A stretch of DNA of 64,000 bases. Origin: Agarophyton chilense. Lineage: Eukaryota; Rhodophyta; Florideophyceae; Gracilariales; Gracilariaceae. Each line of letters opens with the position of its first letter. Position 1 is the stretch's first letter. The notes under the pieces were generated by a model, which saw only the letters and a program-made list of their open reading frames with translations, had not been told where the DNA came from and made no database searches. The position numbers and the translations under genes are program-made. Positions 9,390 to 21,139 of this stretch are shown here, piece after piece. The stretch covers positions 1,240,001 through 1,304,000 of the forward strand of contig JARGXX010000003.1 of the NCBI GenBank assembly GCA_030374765.1. The letters are read 5' to 3'.

Positions 9390-10093
9390 GGTTCGCGTTT
9401 AACGAGGGGGGTATGTAGTATTCTACTATGTCGGGGAATCCGATAGGCTGGTTTTTCGCGAAGTCGCGGTTGGAACTCATAAGTGAGTGATATCATCAGC
9501 ATTGTGATATGAAATGGCACACCGCGTATGATGCCAGGAGGCAGGGTACATTGTTGGAACACGATGTATCACGAGTGGAGTGGCTTGCAACGGCGCATGT
9601 AGTGGCGATCCACGTGGCTGGTTTTACTACCCTTTGTAGATGTAAGTCCATTAGGGACCGTACCCATACAGTGTTTTGGCTAAGTGGCTGACCACTGGGT
9701 ATTATTTACGTATTATTTGGTCACTCACCCTGGCACACAGTATATAGTGTACCAGAGGTAAGCGCCGACTCCAAGTAAAGGAGACAACACGGGCATCATG
9801 ACTATTCTGTTCCTCGCTTAGGATTCCTTAACCGGAGATCCGGACGAGTTATAATAGATAGTCAGCCCCCAACCACTTCACGAGCCGTCTCGTACCTACA
9901 TTCCATCAACGTTTTACAGTTGCACTGTTCACCCTCGCTGGCGAGTAGTGGCCTTACAACCCACTTTCAGCTCGCTGGTGTTGTAGCTCTACCACCCCTT
10001 TTCCTTCGCCGCAAGCGACCCATCGGCAGTCCGAACGCTGTCGCAGGTGTCTGCTCTCTCCCTTAGAGCGGATACTACAGATGGCTCGAAGAG
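9390..10093. other. Presumed LTR/leader region of family 2, unresolved
   Basis: There is no credible gene here. By analogy with family 1 this interval between the antisense ORF and gag should hold an LTR and primer site, but I could not define TG..CA ends or a second copy downstream of 16290. A small perfect hairpin, CTCGC-TG-GCGAG, lies near 9933-9944. Confidence 0.3.
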
Positions 10094-10864
10094 TTGCCTA
10101 AATGGGCCAAACGGATGCAACTAACCATTACGGACAAGTTCTCAGGTTCCGATCCCAGTTCTGTTCTTAGGTTTCTCAGTTTGTTTCGTACGGCCTGCGA
10201 TCAGAACAGTGTCCATGAGGGCGCCGGTCTGTACCTTTTCCAATTCTTCCTTACAGGACAGGCGAGTGACCGATTGGTTTCGAATATACTTGGCGCAACG
10301 GACCTCGTGGATGCTCAAGGCCGTGAGCTCCTCAGGTCATACCCTCAGGTTGTTCATTACCTCTTGGAAACTTATGCCACGGATGACTTTATAATGGATG
10401 CCCACCAGGAAGTCATCTCCTTTAGGCAGAGCCCCAACATGACTGAATCGGATTTCGCAGACGACAAATGGAAGCAGTCTTACCGATGCGGAAACGTGTT
10501 CTCCAAAGGACGGGTTAAACGTCACTTCATCTCGGGATTAATCCCTGCCATTCGGATACATGTCTGCAATTGCCACACGGAAAACCCACAAAACTCCTTC
10601 CGAAGGCTCGTTACTTATCCCGAAGGTTATGGCAAAAGCTACAGGACTGCCAGGCGGAATCCTAACTTTTCCAGAGTACACACAATCCCATTGCGTAAAC
10701 CCAACCTGTGGAGCAAAACCCGGCGACGGGAAGTGCTCTCAAGGTGTTCGAAGCCTTGCTCCCTGGGGGAGGCAGACTCAGAGACAGAGCCCTCCGTTCC
10801 ACCCGTAGTGTGGGGTGTAACTCCCACGGGGGATTCCGGCAGTACCGACGGAGGTGAGGGGTAG
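10094..10864 (+). pseudogene. Family 2 gag remnant
   Basis: The open stretch encodes a retrotransposon Gag domain matching family 1 Gag: FSGSDPSSVLRFLSLFRTAC, then LYLFQFFLTGQA and YPQVVHYLLETYATDDFI. The first in-frame ATG is at 10115. After residue ~150 the similarity fades (RCGNVFSKGRVKRHF aligns with RCGNVFTTSRLKSLF of copy 3) and the rest is probably out of the ancestral frame. I did not find a zinc knuckle. Confidence 0.75.
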
Positions 10865-12193
10865 AAACCGTTGGGTCGGGAATGGGTATGGGTATCCCAA
10901 AGAATGGGGGGAAATCCGGCGAAGAGGAAAAACGGGGCGAGGGTCGGGCACTAACAGGCACCGGACCCGAGAACCAGAAAAGGGGCGAAACAACAAAAGA
11001 AACCCAATACAGGGGCGAAAACCTGTCCTCGAAAGGAAACACAAAAAGCACGCAACAAGTAAGCAGAACCCCCACGGGGTATCGTGCACGCAGGTCGTCT
11101 GAGTGGTCCCAAGGGGGTGGTTGCACGGAACCCAAACGTGGGCACTCTCCAAGTGGAGTCGTGTCCCTACGCAGGCGTTGCGAACCAGAGCCCGTTCCGG
11201 GTTGTAAGGCCGAAACGATGGCGACGAAGAACCTCTAAAAGTATCGAAGACCAACCTTGGTTCCCATTTACTCTGAGCTTCGGACGGTGAGATCTCGTCT
11301 CCCTAAGTAGGGCCCGCTAACTAAACTCTACTAATTAAAGTAGTGCACACCTGCTCAGGGCCATACACGTGGAGATCCCACTGTCAGGGCCCAAAAGTCC
11401 AACGTTCTAACAAATATCCGAAAATCAATGCCGAAATCAAGCCACGTGTATCACGGGGCCAATCCAACCATGGGCCATCCGAATCTTCTCTTCATAGGCG
11501 AACTCTAACCAGAAAACTGGGCCCCCTCAGCACACCTTAGAGGGGATCATAGTCGTAACCCTCGGAGGGTTCAACCCTCATTCTATGAGTTGCATCTTCA
11601 AGTATCCCCTAACTGGGCGTTGCTCTACACAACCAAGCACATTAGGTTAGCTCCACGGAATCGGAAATCGATTCATCACTTCATTATTCAGACTCGGGAG
11701 ACATCCCTGCGGATAATTTCAGTGCTTCTCCATCTGGGCCCCCATCATATACCTCCCAGGGAACTACAGCGACCATTGGACCACCCACACTCAAGTATTC
11801 CCCCTTTCCGCCACGCAAGGACGTTTTTGTTCGCGCCACAAGGGCTTTCTTCTTCTGCCCTTCCATGGCCCTACCTTGTGACTGGACGGGGTGTCTACCT
11901 GTGAACGAACGAAAAAACCTCCTAGCCCTCAGGGAAGAGAATTACTGGACGCGGAGATCCGAAAAAATGTTTAACAGGGCACAGCAACGAACCACAGGGA
12001 CCCCTTGAAGCTCACGCTATGCCACGCCTCCGGATACTCCGATCAAAGCCCCACAGGTCCACGTCATTGTAGACCCTACGGAGGACTCCGAAGAGGAATC
12101 TTATCCTCAGGAAGAAACGGAAACCCCATCGGAAAAATCTTAGAGGGTCGACGCGAGGCAAATCCTCCCTCTTTAAGCCCCTGACTCAACCAA
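10865..12193 (+). other. Decayed gag-to-protease spacer of family 2
   Basis: This should hold the C-terminal half of gag. Short open stretches exist on both strands, none with a recognisable motif. Confidence 0.4.
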
Positions 12194-13068
12194 TTGGATC
12201 GAAATAGGCCAAAGAGCTCTTCACCTCCCAATACAAACGCTCCACGATGGACTACTCCGGTTGAACCACAATTGGAACACAGTAACGACCCTGTCTGTAT
12301 CCTCAGGAAAGAGAATTACAAAGTTCGAGTAACCGTGGGACTTTGTTTCAAGAACTATCGAGTGACCACAGCTATATTAGACACAGGCGCTGGTCCCAAC
12401 TCGTTCCATCCTAGGCTACTCCCACTGGGTTGGCAAGATTTCGTTCAGGCATGGAAGACCCCAAGGATTACCTATGCATCACGTAGACCAATGGAATTAA
12501 AAGGGTAGTACCACTTTTCATACACTTAGAACGATTCAAAATCCGCACTTGTTTCCTTGGATGTCCTAACTTGGGCGCTGAGGCAATCCTAGGGACGTCC
12601 TTTATCGATCGATACATTAAGGCTATTTATCCAGGCCTTAAAAAAGTCCCGTTATACTGTGCATCTTCCATCCCCATAACTGGCTCCGCCCTAGGTCCAG
12701 AAGCTAACTTCAAACGAGCGATTATCTCCGAAAACACGAAGTCCAATAAGGTCCGCTTATCAAAGGCCATAACGATACCCCCGGTGACTAAAATCACCGT
12801 ATCGGTCTATTCCCAGTTCTCAGGTCTCATAAAGATTCAGAACCACCAGAAAACGGTTTTGAAGCAATTTACCTTGATGGCCAATGGAGTAATGGACATC
12901 CACCCCAACAGGCCCTTCTTGGTCACAATCAGAAACTTCAGAGATAAGCCCGTACGGTTACCTAAAGGTACAGTGATTGGCATCACTCTACCCGCGCCCG
13001 TGGCCATCATGGAAGCCCAAATGAATAACTTTTCAACGCCAAATCCCGACGAGGACGTCGACTCTTGA
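12194..13068 (+). pseudogene. Family 2 retroviral-type aspartic protease remnant
   Basis: The active-site loop ILDTGAGPNS is present near 12375-12405, followed after a frameshift around 12508-12571 by ILGTSFIDRYIKAIYPG, equivalent to LLGTNFIDRYVRAILPG of family 1, and by a region ending in IRNFRDKPVRLPKGTVIGI that continues toward RT. The frameshift and the surrounding stops prevent a full-length product. Confidence 0.8.
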
Positions 13069-14700
13069 GAGGGAACAGTTCCTATCGGCGCAGAATTCGA
13101 ATCCTATAGGCCCCACGTACTCGATATCCTCAGGGAATACCAGGCCATGTGGTCAGGTAGATTGGGAAAAATCATAGCCACTACAACCCGCATTGACCTT
13201 CAGGATGATGCTAGGCCACAGTTCCAGCGCCCATAACGTACAGGCCTGAAGGGTAGGGAAATTGTCGCCGACCAGATGGACAAAATGCGCAAAGCTCACT
13301 TCATAGAGCTGGCGCCTTCTAACCAATCCGAATGGGCAAATACCCTTGTCCTCGTGGCGAAGAAGGATGGCTCCATCAGGTTCTGTGTTGACTACAGGAA
13401 GCTGAACGCAGTAAGGAAGAGGGACTCATGCCCAATACCCCGCATGGATGACTGTCTGGATTCCTTTGGCGAAGCTGTCGTATTTACCACACCGGACGCT
13501 TACTCCGGATACTGGTAAATCCCCTTGGCCGAAGACGCGAGAGCGCTGACAACCTTCACCACCCATTAAGGTCTGTTCAGATTTACGCGTATGCCTTTTG
13601 GTTTGAAGATTGCGCCAGCAACCCTCTAACGGGTAATGGACATCATATTGTCCAGAGTCAAATGGAAGTTCGCCTTGGTCTTTTTAGATGACGTCATCAT
13701 CTTCTCACGTACCGTGAAGGAGCACCTTCGCCATGTTCAGACGGTACTAACAATTCTACAGGACGCTAGAGTAACTCTGAAACTCCGCAAATGCGCCTTA
13801 TTCCAGGCCTCGGTGGACTATTACGGTCACGTCGTCCTCCCACGGAAGCTAAAGGTAGCCACACGGACAACGAATGCTTTCCGCCAGGCTAAACCTCCCA
13901 GAACCCACACGGAATTACGATCCTTCGTAGGCTTGTGCGATGTTTACCGACGGCTCTTCCAAGGGTTTGATAAGTTCTCGGCCCCTCTCAACGCAATTCT
14001 GAAGAAGGGAACACCTTCGGAGTTTGAGGCCCTTACCGACGACCAGTACGAGGCATTTCAGACCCTCAAGGACAGATTGCTGAACCCACCTATATTGGCT
14101 TTACAAAAACACAGTAGGCCTTTTGTCCTGGACACAGCTTCCTCTGATGTGCACTGCTACAAAAACAGGAGTCACCGAAGGACTATCGACCTATTGGATA
14201 CTGGAGCAGAACGCTCACCAGCGCGGAACGAAACTACAGTACTACCGAAAAGGAATGTCTAGCCATCGTATGGTCCGTATTGACACTCCGTCCATACCTC
14301 GAGGGAACTAGGTTTACCATTTGGACGGACCACGATTCACTCCGCTGGTTACTCAATATGACCGATGCATCAAGTCGCCTCGCTCGTTGGCGCCTTAGGC
14401 TGTCAGAGTATGACTATGATATAACCTAAAGGCCAGCTATCAAGCACCAGGCAGCAGATGCCCTCTCGTGGATCAGTACCGACGGAACTGATGCCAATCC
14501 ACTGGGCGACCTCATTCCTACTCCCTTCATAGATGATAAACCTCAGAATAATATGGAAACGAATTACCTTATGAGTACGGCCAAAGTGGATGAATCGGAG
14601 GGAAAGGAGAATCAAGTCTACTTATTGGACTGGGAGACAGTACCACCCAATTCGACACCTACTCAGGTTAATGTAATAACCCCAGAAAAAAAGAGCTCCT
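13069..14700 (+). pseudogene. Family 2 reverse transcriptase and RNase H remnant
   Basis: RT blocks in order: SEWANTLVLVAKKDGSIRF, CVDYRKLNAV, then after an in-frame TAA (13516-13518) the palm with the catalytic box in LVFLDDVIIFSR, followed by LKLRKCALF and the thumb. The RNase H part continues in other frames with TEKECLAIVWS, TDHDSLRWLL and a degraded HQAADALS end. Multiple stops and frame changes are present. Confidence 0.85.
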
Positions 14701-16290
14701 CCCTATAACTATTGAGGAGCTCTAAAAGGCGCAGGTCGAAGACGAGTACTGCAAGGAAAAGGCCCAATTGGTAGGAACCCCTGGATGCCAATTCGACTAC
14801 GACCAATTTGGACTACTGTGTCGCCGCTCACCACTCGATGGCGCACCCCAAAGGGTAATACCAAGTTCACTAGGGGCGCGATTCATATACTTCGCCAATT
14901 TCCCTCGCTTGGCTGGTCACCTTGGAGACCGAAGAATGTACCAGACCCTAAAAAAGTTCTTCTAATAGCCCCTAATGGCACAGAACCTATGGAAACCGCA
15001 CGGAACTGCAATTCGTGCGCACAAATCCGAAGGTCTCGTGCCAACCATCAGGCCAAATTGTAGCCCTTTCCGGCCGCAGGTCCGATGGAATTCGTCGCAA
15101 TGGATTTACTTGGGCCTTTGCCTAGGTCGTCCCATGGAAAACGATTTGTCTTGGACATAACCGATAGGTTTACCAAGCTTACCCTAGCCCTACCCTTAGG
15201 GAAGACAACAGCCACGGATGTCGCCACGGCCTTCGTGTACGACTGGGTATATCCATATGGCATGCCACTCTACCTCCTTACGGATAACGGCAGCCAGTTT
15301 GTATACAAATTCTTCTCACATGTTAGTGCGACTTTAGGTATCAAACATGTTACCACCACGGCGTAACACCCGCAAACCTATGGCCAAGCCGAACGCTTCA
15401 ACCGCACCCTTCTGGACCGATTGGCGCACTACGTTTCGGAGCACCAATAGGACTGGGACGAATTCATTGAGCCACTGGTTTATGTCTACAGCACGCAGGT
15501 GCACGCTTCAACAGGGACAATGCCTTTTGACCTAACGCTGACGAGAGTGCCGCCGCCGATAGCTGTTGATCTTCAGGAGCCTATCACACCCCAGGACATA
15601 ACCGAAGGAAAGACTCGTACCCAGGCGAAGCGCTACTCTCGCCGATGCATTGCCCGCATTCTCCAATCGGCCAGAACTGTACTAACCAAAGCCAAACTGC
15701 GCTACAAGTGCAATTTCAACAACGCAGTTTGGAACACACCGTCCTTTGGGAAAGAAGATCTGGTTTACCTGGACCAGCCACCGGAGGACAGTGAGGAACT
15801 CAAGGATACTACGCGTAAACTCCTACCCCGCTCGACGGGACCATATAAAGTCCTTAAGACCAATCAACACAGAATTACGATACTAATTGACGGCCTGCAG
15901 GACACCGTGTCTATTGATCGGGTGACTCGTGTTCTCAGATCCTCCCGAAGAACAAAGTCCCAGCCCCTGGGCCCAACGGAATCACCATGACCTCAGGTCG
16001 AAAATAAGGTCCCTACAGCTCCTAAGGCAATATCCGCGGACTCGACTAGCCCCATGGATCCGATGGTCAATGTCCATGACGAAGACCCATCTCTTCCAAC
16101 CGACTCCGATGGATTCGCCCCTCTGGACCACACTCTCCTGCTGGAGAATGAATACTAACTTGGGCATGTGATTGAGCGCATCATCTCTGCCGGTCGGGTA
16201 GAAGATGGAACTATGCGCTATCGCATCCGTTGGTTCGGCGACACACCTGAGTAAGACACTTGGCAAAGGCCCCGAACCATTCCGGCTAAC
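14701..16290 (+). pseudogene. Family 2 integrase and chromodomain remnant
   Basis: The zinc-binding region is degraded near 14885-15040. The integrase core is recognisable at 15085-15366 (MEFVAMDLLGPL; LLTDNGSQFVYKF) and, after a TAA, around 15370-15420. The C-terminal domain runs through 15499-15990. At about 16165-16275 the translation VIERIISAGRVEDGT followed by YRIRWFGDTPE and DTWQRP resembles a chromodomain, which marks the element as a chromovirus. Stops interrupt all parts. Confidence 0.8.
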
Positions 16291-18808
16291 TTTACCGCCG
16301 GCTATTGGTGCAAAATCGGCAGCACGGAGCGCAGCCTTCACGGGGTGGCAACCATTGGCTCTAATAATACCAAACGCCTCCCATGTATCGTGATCATACC
16401 AAAGGATCCCGGGAGTCCTGCTCCACTCCACCTATAGGTCCAATTAGGTCTAGGTCCCCAGGAAGGTGTGAGGCAATTTGGACTTCGCCGTGACGGTCGA
16501 GTTCTAAGGAGAGAGATATGTTAAGGAGCAACGACTACGGTTGAGGGCTGTAAGCCGTCAGGGGCTGAGGTATCTTACAGACTCCACGTGGACTGGCCGA
16601 CCTCAGCTGGACATATTTAGGGGATTACTTTATTTTATTTAGTTATGATAGAATAGCTTTCCAATGCAAGGGAGATCTCAGCACCTCGCAATTGATATTT
16701 AACTGGCTCGAGTGACGCTTCTCCCTCAGAATCGGGTAGGCACCGTTAGGACACTAAATTACCCCTTTTGGTACATTAGTTCCACCAATTGGACTTCAAG
16801 CCATAGTTTCCGTAGCTCCGACCTGTAGGACTACGCAGATAAGGACCGACCATTGCATTAAGCCCTCTGGAAGTTCTACCGTCAAGGATACGCACCTTAG
16901 GACCCGCTCTACCAAGCTTCCTTAGTATCGCAATGACTGGTGGGTCAGCGTGTAGTACAAGAGTGAAGTGTTCAACTCTCTTCCAGGGTGGACAGCGCTT
17001 CTTTCTCAACAACGACGTTTCTTTGAAAGCCTAATACCCGCCTACTGTTCAATGAATCAGATGATCGGGTCGTTGACCTCTGAGCATATCGCTTTCCTCA
17101 ACGTCAAACAGTATGGTATCGTTGGGCGCTTTGCGCTCTCTCTCGATCATGCACGCTCATGTCTGAATGGGCTCGGACCTTGGGTTCTGCAGTCACTAGA
17201 TGTTTTGGAAGAAGGCGACCGCAACGATCTTGTTCGGTCTGTTGCAATAAATTTCGTTCATACTGCGAGTGAGATCAGCGACATTGTTTCGAAAAGAAAT
17301 TCTTTACACCTAACCTGGTATTGAAATTCCAGCGGTCTTACCAAAGCAAATCGTCAAGATCAACCTGCGAAGTTTTGTATGTATTATGAATCAGCATATG
17401 AATCGGTTGTCATACTTATTTTCGAAGGAACTAATCGAAAACACAGGAACCGGATACTCGAATCTACTCCGCCTTTATCGATCTGATGATCGACTACATG
17501 GGGTGATGAATACCTTCTCTGATTTGCACACATAATTTTCTGAAGCGTGGGCGCTCATCGGTGATTCTTTCCCTCATTTACGCGAGTTCTGTGGTGGTCT
17601 AGCCAGCTGCTTTCCAAACAATTCGCCAGTGAAATCAGACTTTTCTGTCATTTCCTAGGAGACGAGTGAGTCTCTAACATCGTTGAATGACATTTTTCTT
17701 GTAGGGATATTGCATTGCAAACAGTTCGACCGTTCACAGAACATTGGCCATCTAATCAATAAATAAACTCTGATTTTCACCTTTTCCACTTCTAAAATGG
17801 CAAAACCTACCAAAATTAAGCTAAATGGGGGAAAATGGAAAAGTTTCACCTTTAAATTAGGCTGGTTAGATGTGTATCTTATCTCATTACGCTCCATCGT
17901 GTGGGTTTTGTAGTTTTAAACTTAAAGCCACTTTCAAGAGAATATCGTGTTTCTCTGCGTCTGATTCGAATGTTTCCCTGAGCCTTACAGATGGTCCTTT
18001 GATAGGTCTTCTACCCCATTCCGGAGTTTACCATTCAGTCTGCATGGTGCTCTACAAAAGGATGTCAATAACTGTAAGTTTTGCTGACTATGAGACTTCG
18101 TTAGTTTTATTCTACTTTCTTGTTATTAAGATCTTTTCTTTTGTACAGTTAGTATTATTCACACTCGCAAAATCTGCCATAATTTCCATATCAGCGATAC
18201 CGAAATTTTTTTTAATAGAAGCCCAAACTCATGGGTTTTTTATATTGAAAGTCGCTAATGCCTTTTGTTTGTCATGAAAAGGCCATCGAATCTGAAAAAA
18301 AACACCATTTCCTTCAGTTTTTGTTGCCAGAAAGAGAACAAAAAGTGCGTAGCCTAACATAATACTCAGTTTCAATGGAATTATTTTAAAGAATGGACAT
18401 AATTGAAAAAAGTTGTGGCTTGTATTCAAGAAGTGGAGTGTTTATTCTACATAATATACAGATTTTATAATGGTGTTTCCTGTCTTAAGAAAATCATGCT
18501 TTTCGATACGCACTACCATAGTTTCCGCTTGCTGGAGTTGGGTGAAAAAGCGGTAATATTTTATGAAGAATATTGTCCCCTGTAAAGTTTTTTGTGATGA
18601 TAGAGTCGTTATCGGTTCAATGCCGAAGGATTTGTTGCCATGGTGTGTGCTCTTTTGTATATACTGGATGAAGCAAACTGCGTATAAGGCCTCGCAGAGG
18701 ACACTCTGGCAGCTCTTTTGAGTCTCGAGTGCATCTCAGGACTTTGGCAGTGAAGAACGATGTTGGGGAAGTCGGAATATAGAATAAGGTAGATTCACAA
18801 AAATAGGT
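16291..18808. other. Non-coding or unrecognised DNA
   Basis: 2.5 kb without a supportable gene. The first part may include the 3' end of the family 2 element. The 17340-18800 part is AT-rich. The only notable open stretch is 16968-17324 (plus, 118 codons), which I do not recognise. Confidence 0.5.
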
Positions 18809-18832
18809 TTTTCTTTCTTTCTTTCTTTCTTC
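18809..18832. repeat. TTTC microsatellite
   Basis: About five to six units of TTTC (TTCTTTCTTTCTTTCTTTCT). Confidence 0.85.
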
Positions 18833-18915
18833 TGCCCGTCAGCGTGCCTCAGAAATTTATTGAGAGCGATCGGTATTTATACTAAAAGTAAACCCTAGCT
18901 AAATAAGGACAAATA

Positions 18916-18975
18916 ATGACAAAGGATGCCAAGCGATGACAAACAATGCCAAGCGATGACAAACGATGCCAAGGG
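18916..18975. repeat. 20-bp tandem repeat, three units
   Basis: Three adjacent units of the form ATGACAAA-N2-ATGCCAAG-SG; the units differ by one to three bases. Confidence 0.85.
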
Positions 18976-19095
18976 AAAATAATAATATCCATGTAGGCCA
19001 TAAAGGTAACAGCTACCAGATCTGTAGGCAGAATATGGTGACCGTTCATCCAAGCGGCACAACAAACGATATGGTGGACGGTTTGGTGCGCTAAA

Positions 19096-19114
19096 TGGAC
19101 CCTCCGAGGGTCCA
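19096..19114. repeat. Perfect short palindrome
   Basis: TGGACCCTC and GAGGGTCCA are separated by one base. Confidence 0.8.
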
Positions 19115-19299
19115 TTCTGAACATCAATTTTGGAGTGGCGCCAACAGAATTGGGGCGGCTTGGTGTTATTTTACTGGCTCTTATTTGGCCAGCAGGCGAT
19201 CTGGCGATTTCATGCACCCACTGTAAGGGGCATGGCCTCCACTTTCATGGTTGAAAAAAGCTTTAGTCTCTTGGGGCCGTTCTCCGAGGTGACGCGGAT

Positions 19300-19360
19300 G
19301 ATAAGCGGAAACTGGAAATTATATAATAACCAATAGAAAGAATCCACGTTTCCGCTTATC
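19300..19360. repeat. 13-bp perfect inverted repeat
   Basis: GATAAGCGGAAAC (19300-19312) and GTTTCCGCTTATC (19348-19360) with a 35-bp spacer; it could be a hairpin or the core of a small inverted-repeat element. Confidence 0.75.
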
Positions 19361-20007
19361 GTTTCCCAATAATCATCTTGTAGGCCGCCCAAAAGTTTCC
19401 GCCTACAAAATGATGACGATGATGACATTGAATGAGCTCTCTGTTACTGAAATACCACCCTTTGTGCTCTTTCCTTTTCTTTTTGCTCAATGGAAGCACA
19501 AGCACCTTCCCGCCACGAGCCCGTCCTTTCACAATGCGCAGAGAACTATGACAATGTCTCTACGCACAGCTGCGTTCAACCAAACACAGAATCAAACCAC
19601 GGTGACATTCAAATTGTACAAAACTCAACAAACCCCCGCTGACTCTGTCACAAGCTATCAAAGTACTCACCGAATGTGCTTTTGATAACCACCAGTGCAA
19701 ACAGACTTTCAACGCACTAAAACTTATCGGAGCTCATAATGCAATAGTTGAAACAAAACGTAAAGTCATCGCATACAAAATGGCTCAAAGACAAGTATCG
19801 CTAAACCAATTGAAACAATTGATAGCATCTGAATCCAAACAAACCAAAGAACTCAACTTTCTGTACCGTCTAACATCTACGACGGTTAAAATAAGCCGTG
19901 CTACAGACAAATCGGAAACAATACATGGGATTGGTGGTGATGTACCCGACACATAAAATGGTGAAGTTGTCGTAAATAAGCCTTATCCAACTGAATTGGA
20001 ACCCACA

Positions 20008-20853
20008 ATGAGTGTCCCGGCGGACGCCCGTCGCCCAGACTTTGAAGCCGTTGAGTACTGCAGAATGCTGCACGTTTTGGCTGATAACAGAATGACCAGT
20101 ACCAGAAAAAAGTTAATGGAATGCCTCAATCGAGAGCAGCTTGATCAGGAAACTATTGATCCGTGGACGGAGAACATTGCACCGCTTTTTAACGATGCCA
20201 ATTTCAAGCCAAAACGTAACACCTTTTTAGCGGGTGGGGTTACGCTTAGCGACATTTCTATTATCAACCCCACACTCCAGCCCCACGTACGAGACGGTGG
20301 TATGTGGAAAAGAAGATGGGCTGGATTTAAAAGCTTGTATGGAACTTGTTTATCGCGTTATGAGTCGTCAGGGAAAGGAGATCCGGGCGCTTCTGCGACT
20401 TATGCGGAGGGTAGGTCTTATATTATGTACGCTTTTCGTTTCTTTAAGTTACACCCGATTTTACACCCGCTTGCAACACGTGCGCTAAAATCGGATGCGC
20501 AAAGAGAAGAAGGGATTGGCAGTGGCATTGGTTGTCATGGTTTTCGGGGAAGTGAATACCGAACGTCTGTAAAGAAGAGGAAGCCTAATCATGATGAAAT
20601 CACGTTGCTTGGGATAGAAAGTCTTGTTTCTGCACTACAGGCTCCTGAAAGTTACATTTCTAAAGAGTTGCAGAAAGCGGAGAGGGACAAAATGAAGTTT
20701 TATGCTCGCGAAGCCGAAGCGCGTTCCGCGTGTTCTACACTGAATTCTATTTCTAAAGCAAAGGTGATGCTACAGCAGGCGTCGAGTGATGAGGAGAAAG
20801 CGGCTTTTGTAAGAATGCTGAAAGACCTCATGAACAATCTTGATTCACGTTAA
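20008..20853 (+). CDS. SANT/Myb-like DNA-binding protein, possibly Harbinger companion ORF
   Basis: An intact ORF of 281 codons from the first ATG after an in-frame stop at 19954. Residues ~40-120 include an F-N-D-A-N-F segment followed by MWKRRWAGFKSLYGTCLSRY and ESSGKGDP, which resembles the third helix and following basic loop of Myb/SANT-like (trihelix) domains found in the DNA-binding partner of PIF/Harbinger transposases. The C-terminal third (about 190-281) is charged and probably helical (ELQKAERDKMKFYAREAEA). No transposase lies beside it, though two Harbinger remnants occur elsewhere in the window. It may be an orphan transposon gene, a domesticated regulator or a host transcription factor. 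The family assignment is tentative. Confidence 0.5.
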   Translation: MSVPADARRPDFEAVEYCRMLHVLADNRMTSTRKKLMECLNREQLDQETIDPWTENIAPLFNDANFKPKRNTFLAGGVTLSDISIINPTLQPHVRDGGMWKRRWAGFKSLYGTCLSRYESSGKGDPGASATYAEGRSYIMYAFRFFKLHPILHPLATRALKSDAQREEGIGSGIGCHGFRGSEYRTSVKKRKPNHDEITLLGIESLVSALQAPESYISKELQKAERDKMKFYAREAEARSACSTLNSISKAKVMLQQASSDEEKAAFVRMLKDLMNNLDSR

Positions 20854-21139
20854 TTTGTTTGTGTGTGCTTTTTTGTTGTGCTACGCAGTACGATCAAAGG
20901 AAGAAGCACTTTGGGTTTTAAAAGGCTGTGGAAGAGTGCGAAGCAACCACCAACTGCCCGTCATATACGCAATTCCGTGGGTGTGCAGAAGCCTCCCCTT
21001 TGTGTGAATTGGGATATCGTACCAATACATGCCATCCGACTCAACCATGTTTGTTTTTTGGTGTAGTGGCAGTACTTGTTGGAGCGTTCATCACTTTTCT
21101 TGTTATTTCTGACGTTTCGCGTTTGATTTTGGGTGCTCA

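Larger units (their letters stand above)
10094..16290 (+). mobile_element. Family 2 chromovirus-like retrotransposon, heavily decayed
   Basis: Gag, aspartic protease, RT, RNase H, integrase and a C-terminal chromodomain follow in order on the plus strand, each recognisable but broken by stops and frameshifts. Its proteins are clearly homologous to family 1 but diverged. LTRs were not identified, so the boundaries given are those of the coding remains. Confidence 0.85.
18833..20007. other. Non-coding DNA rich in short inverted repeats
   Basis: No supportable gene. It holds the repeats listed separately and ends at the SANT-like ORF. An open stretch at about 19670-19953 lies in the same frame as that ORF but is cut off from it by TAA at 19954-19956. 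Confidence 0.4.

Noticed and set aside
9390..10093. Family 2 LTR pair at 9390-10093 and 16291-16960
   Set aside because: I could not find matching sequence between the two intervals nor TG..CA ends, so no LTR was called.
17870..18277. 135-codon plus-strand ORF in AT-rich DNA
   Set aside because: Low-complexity, hydrophobic composition typical of AT-rich non-coding DNA; no motif.
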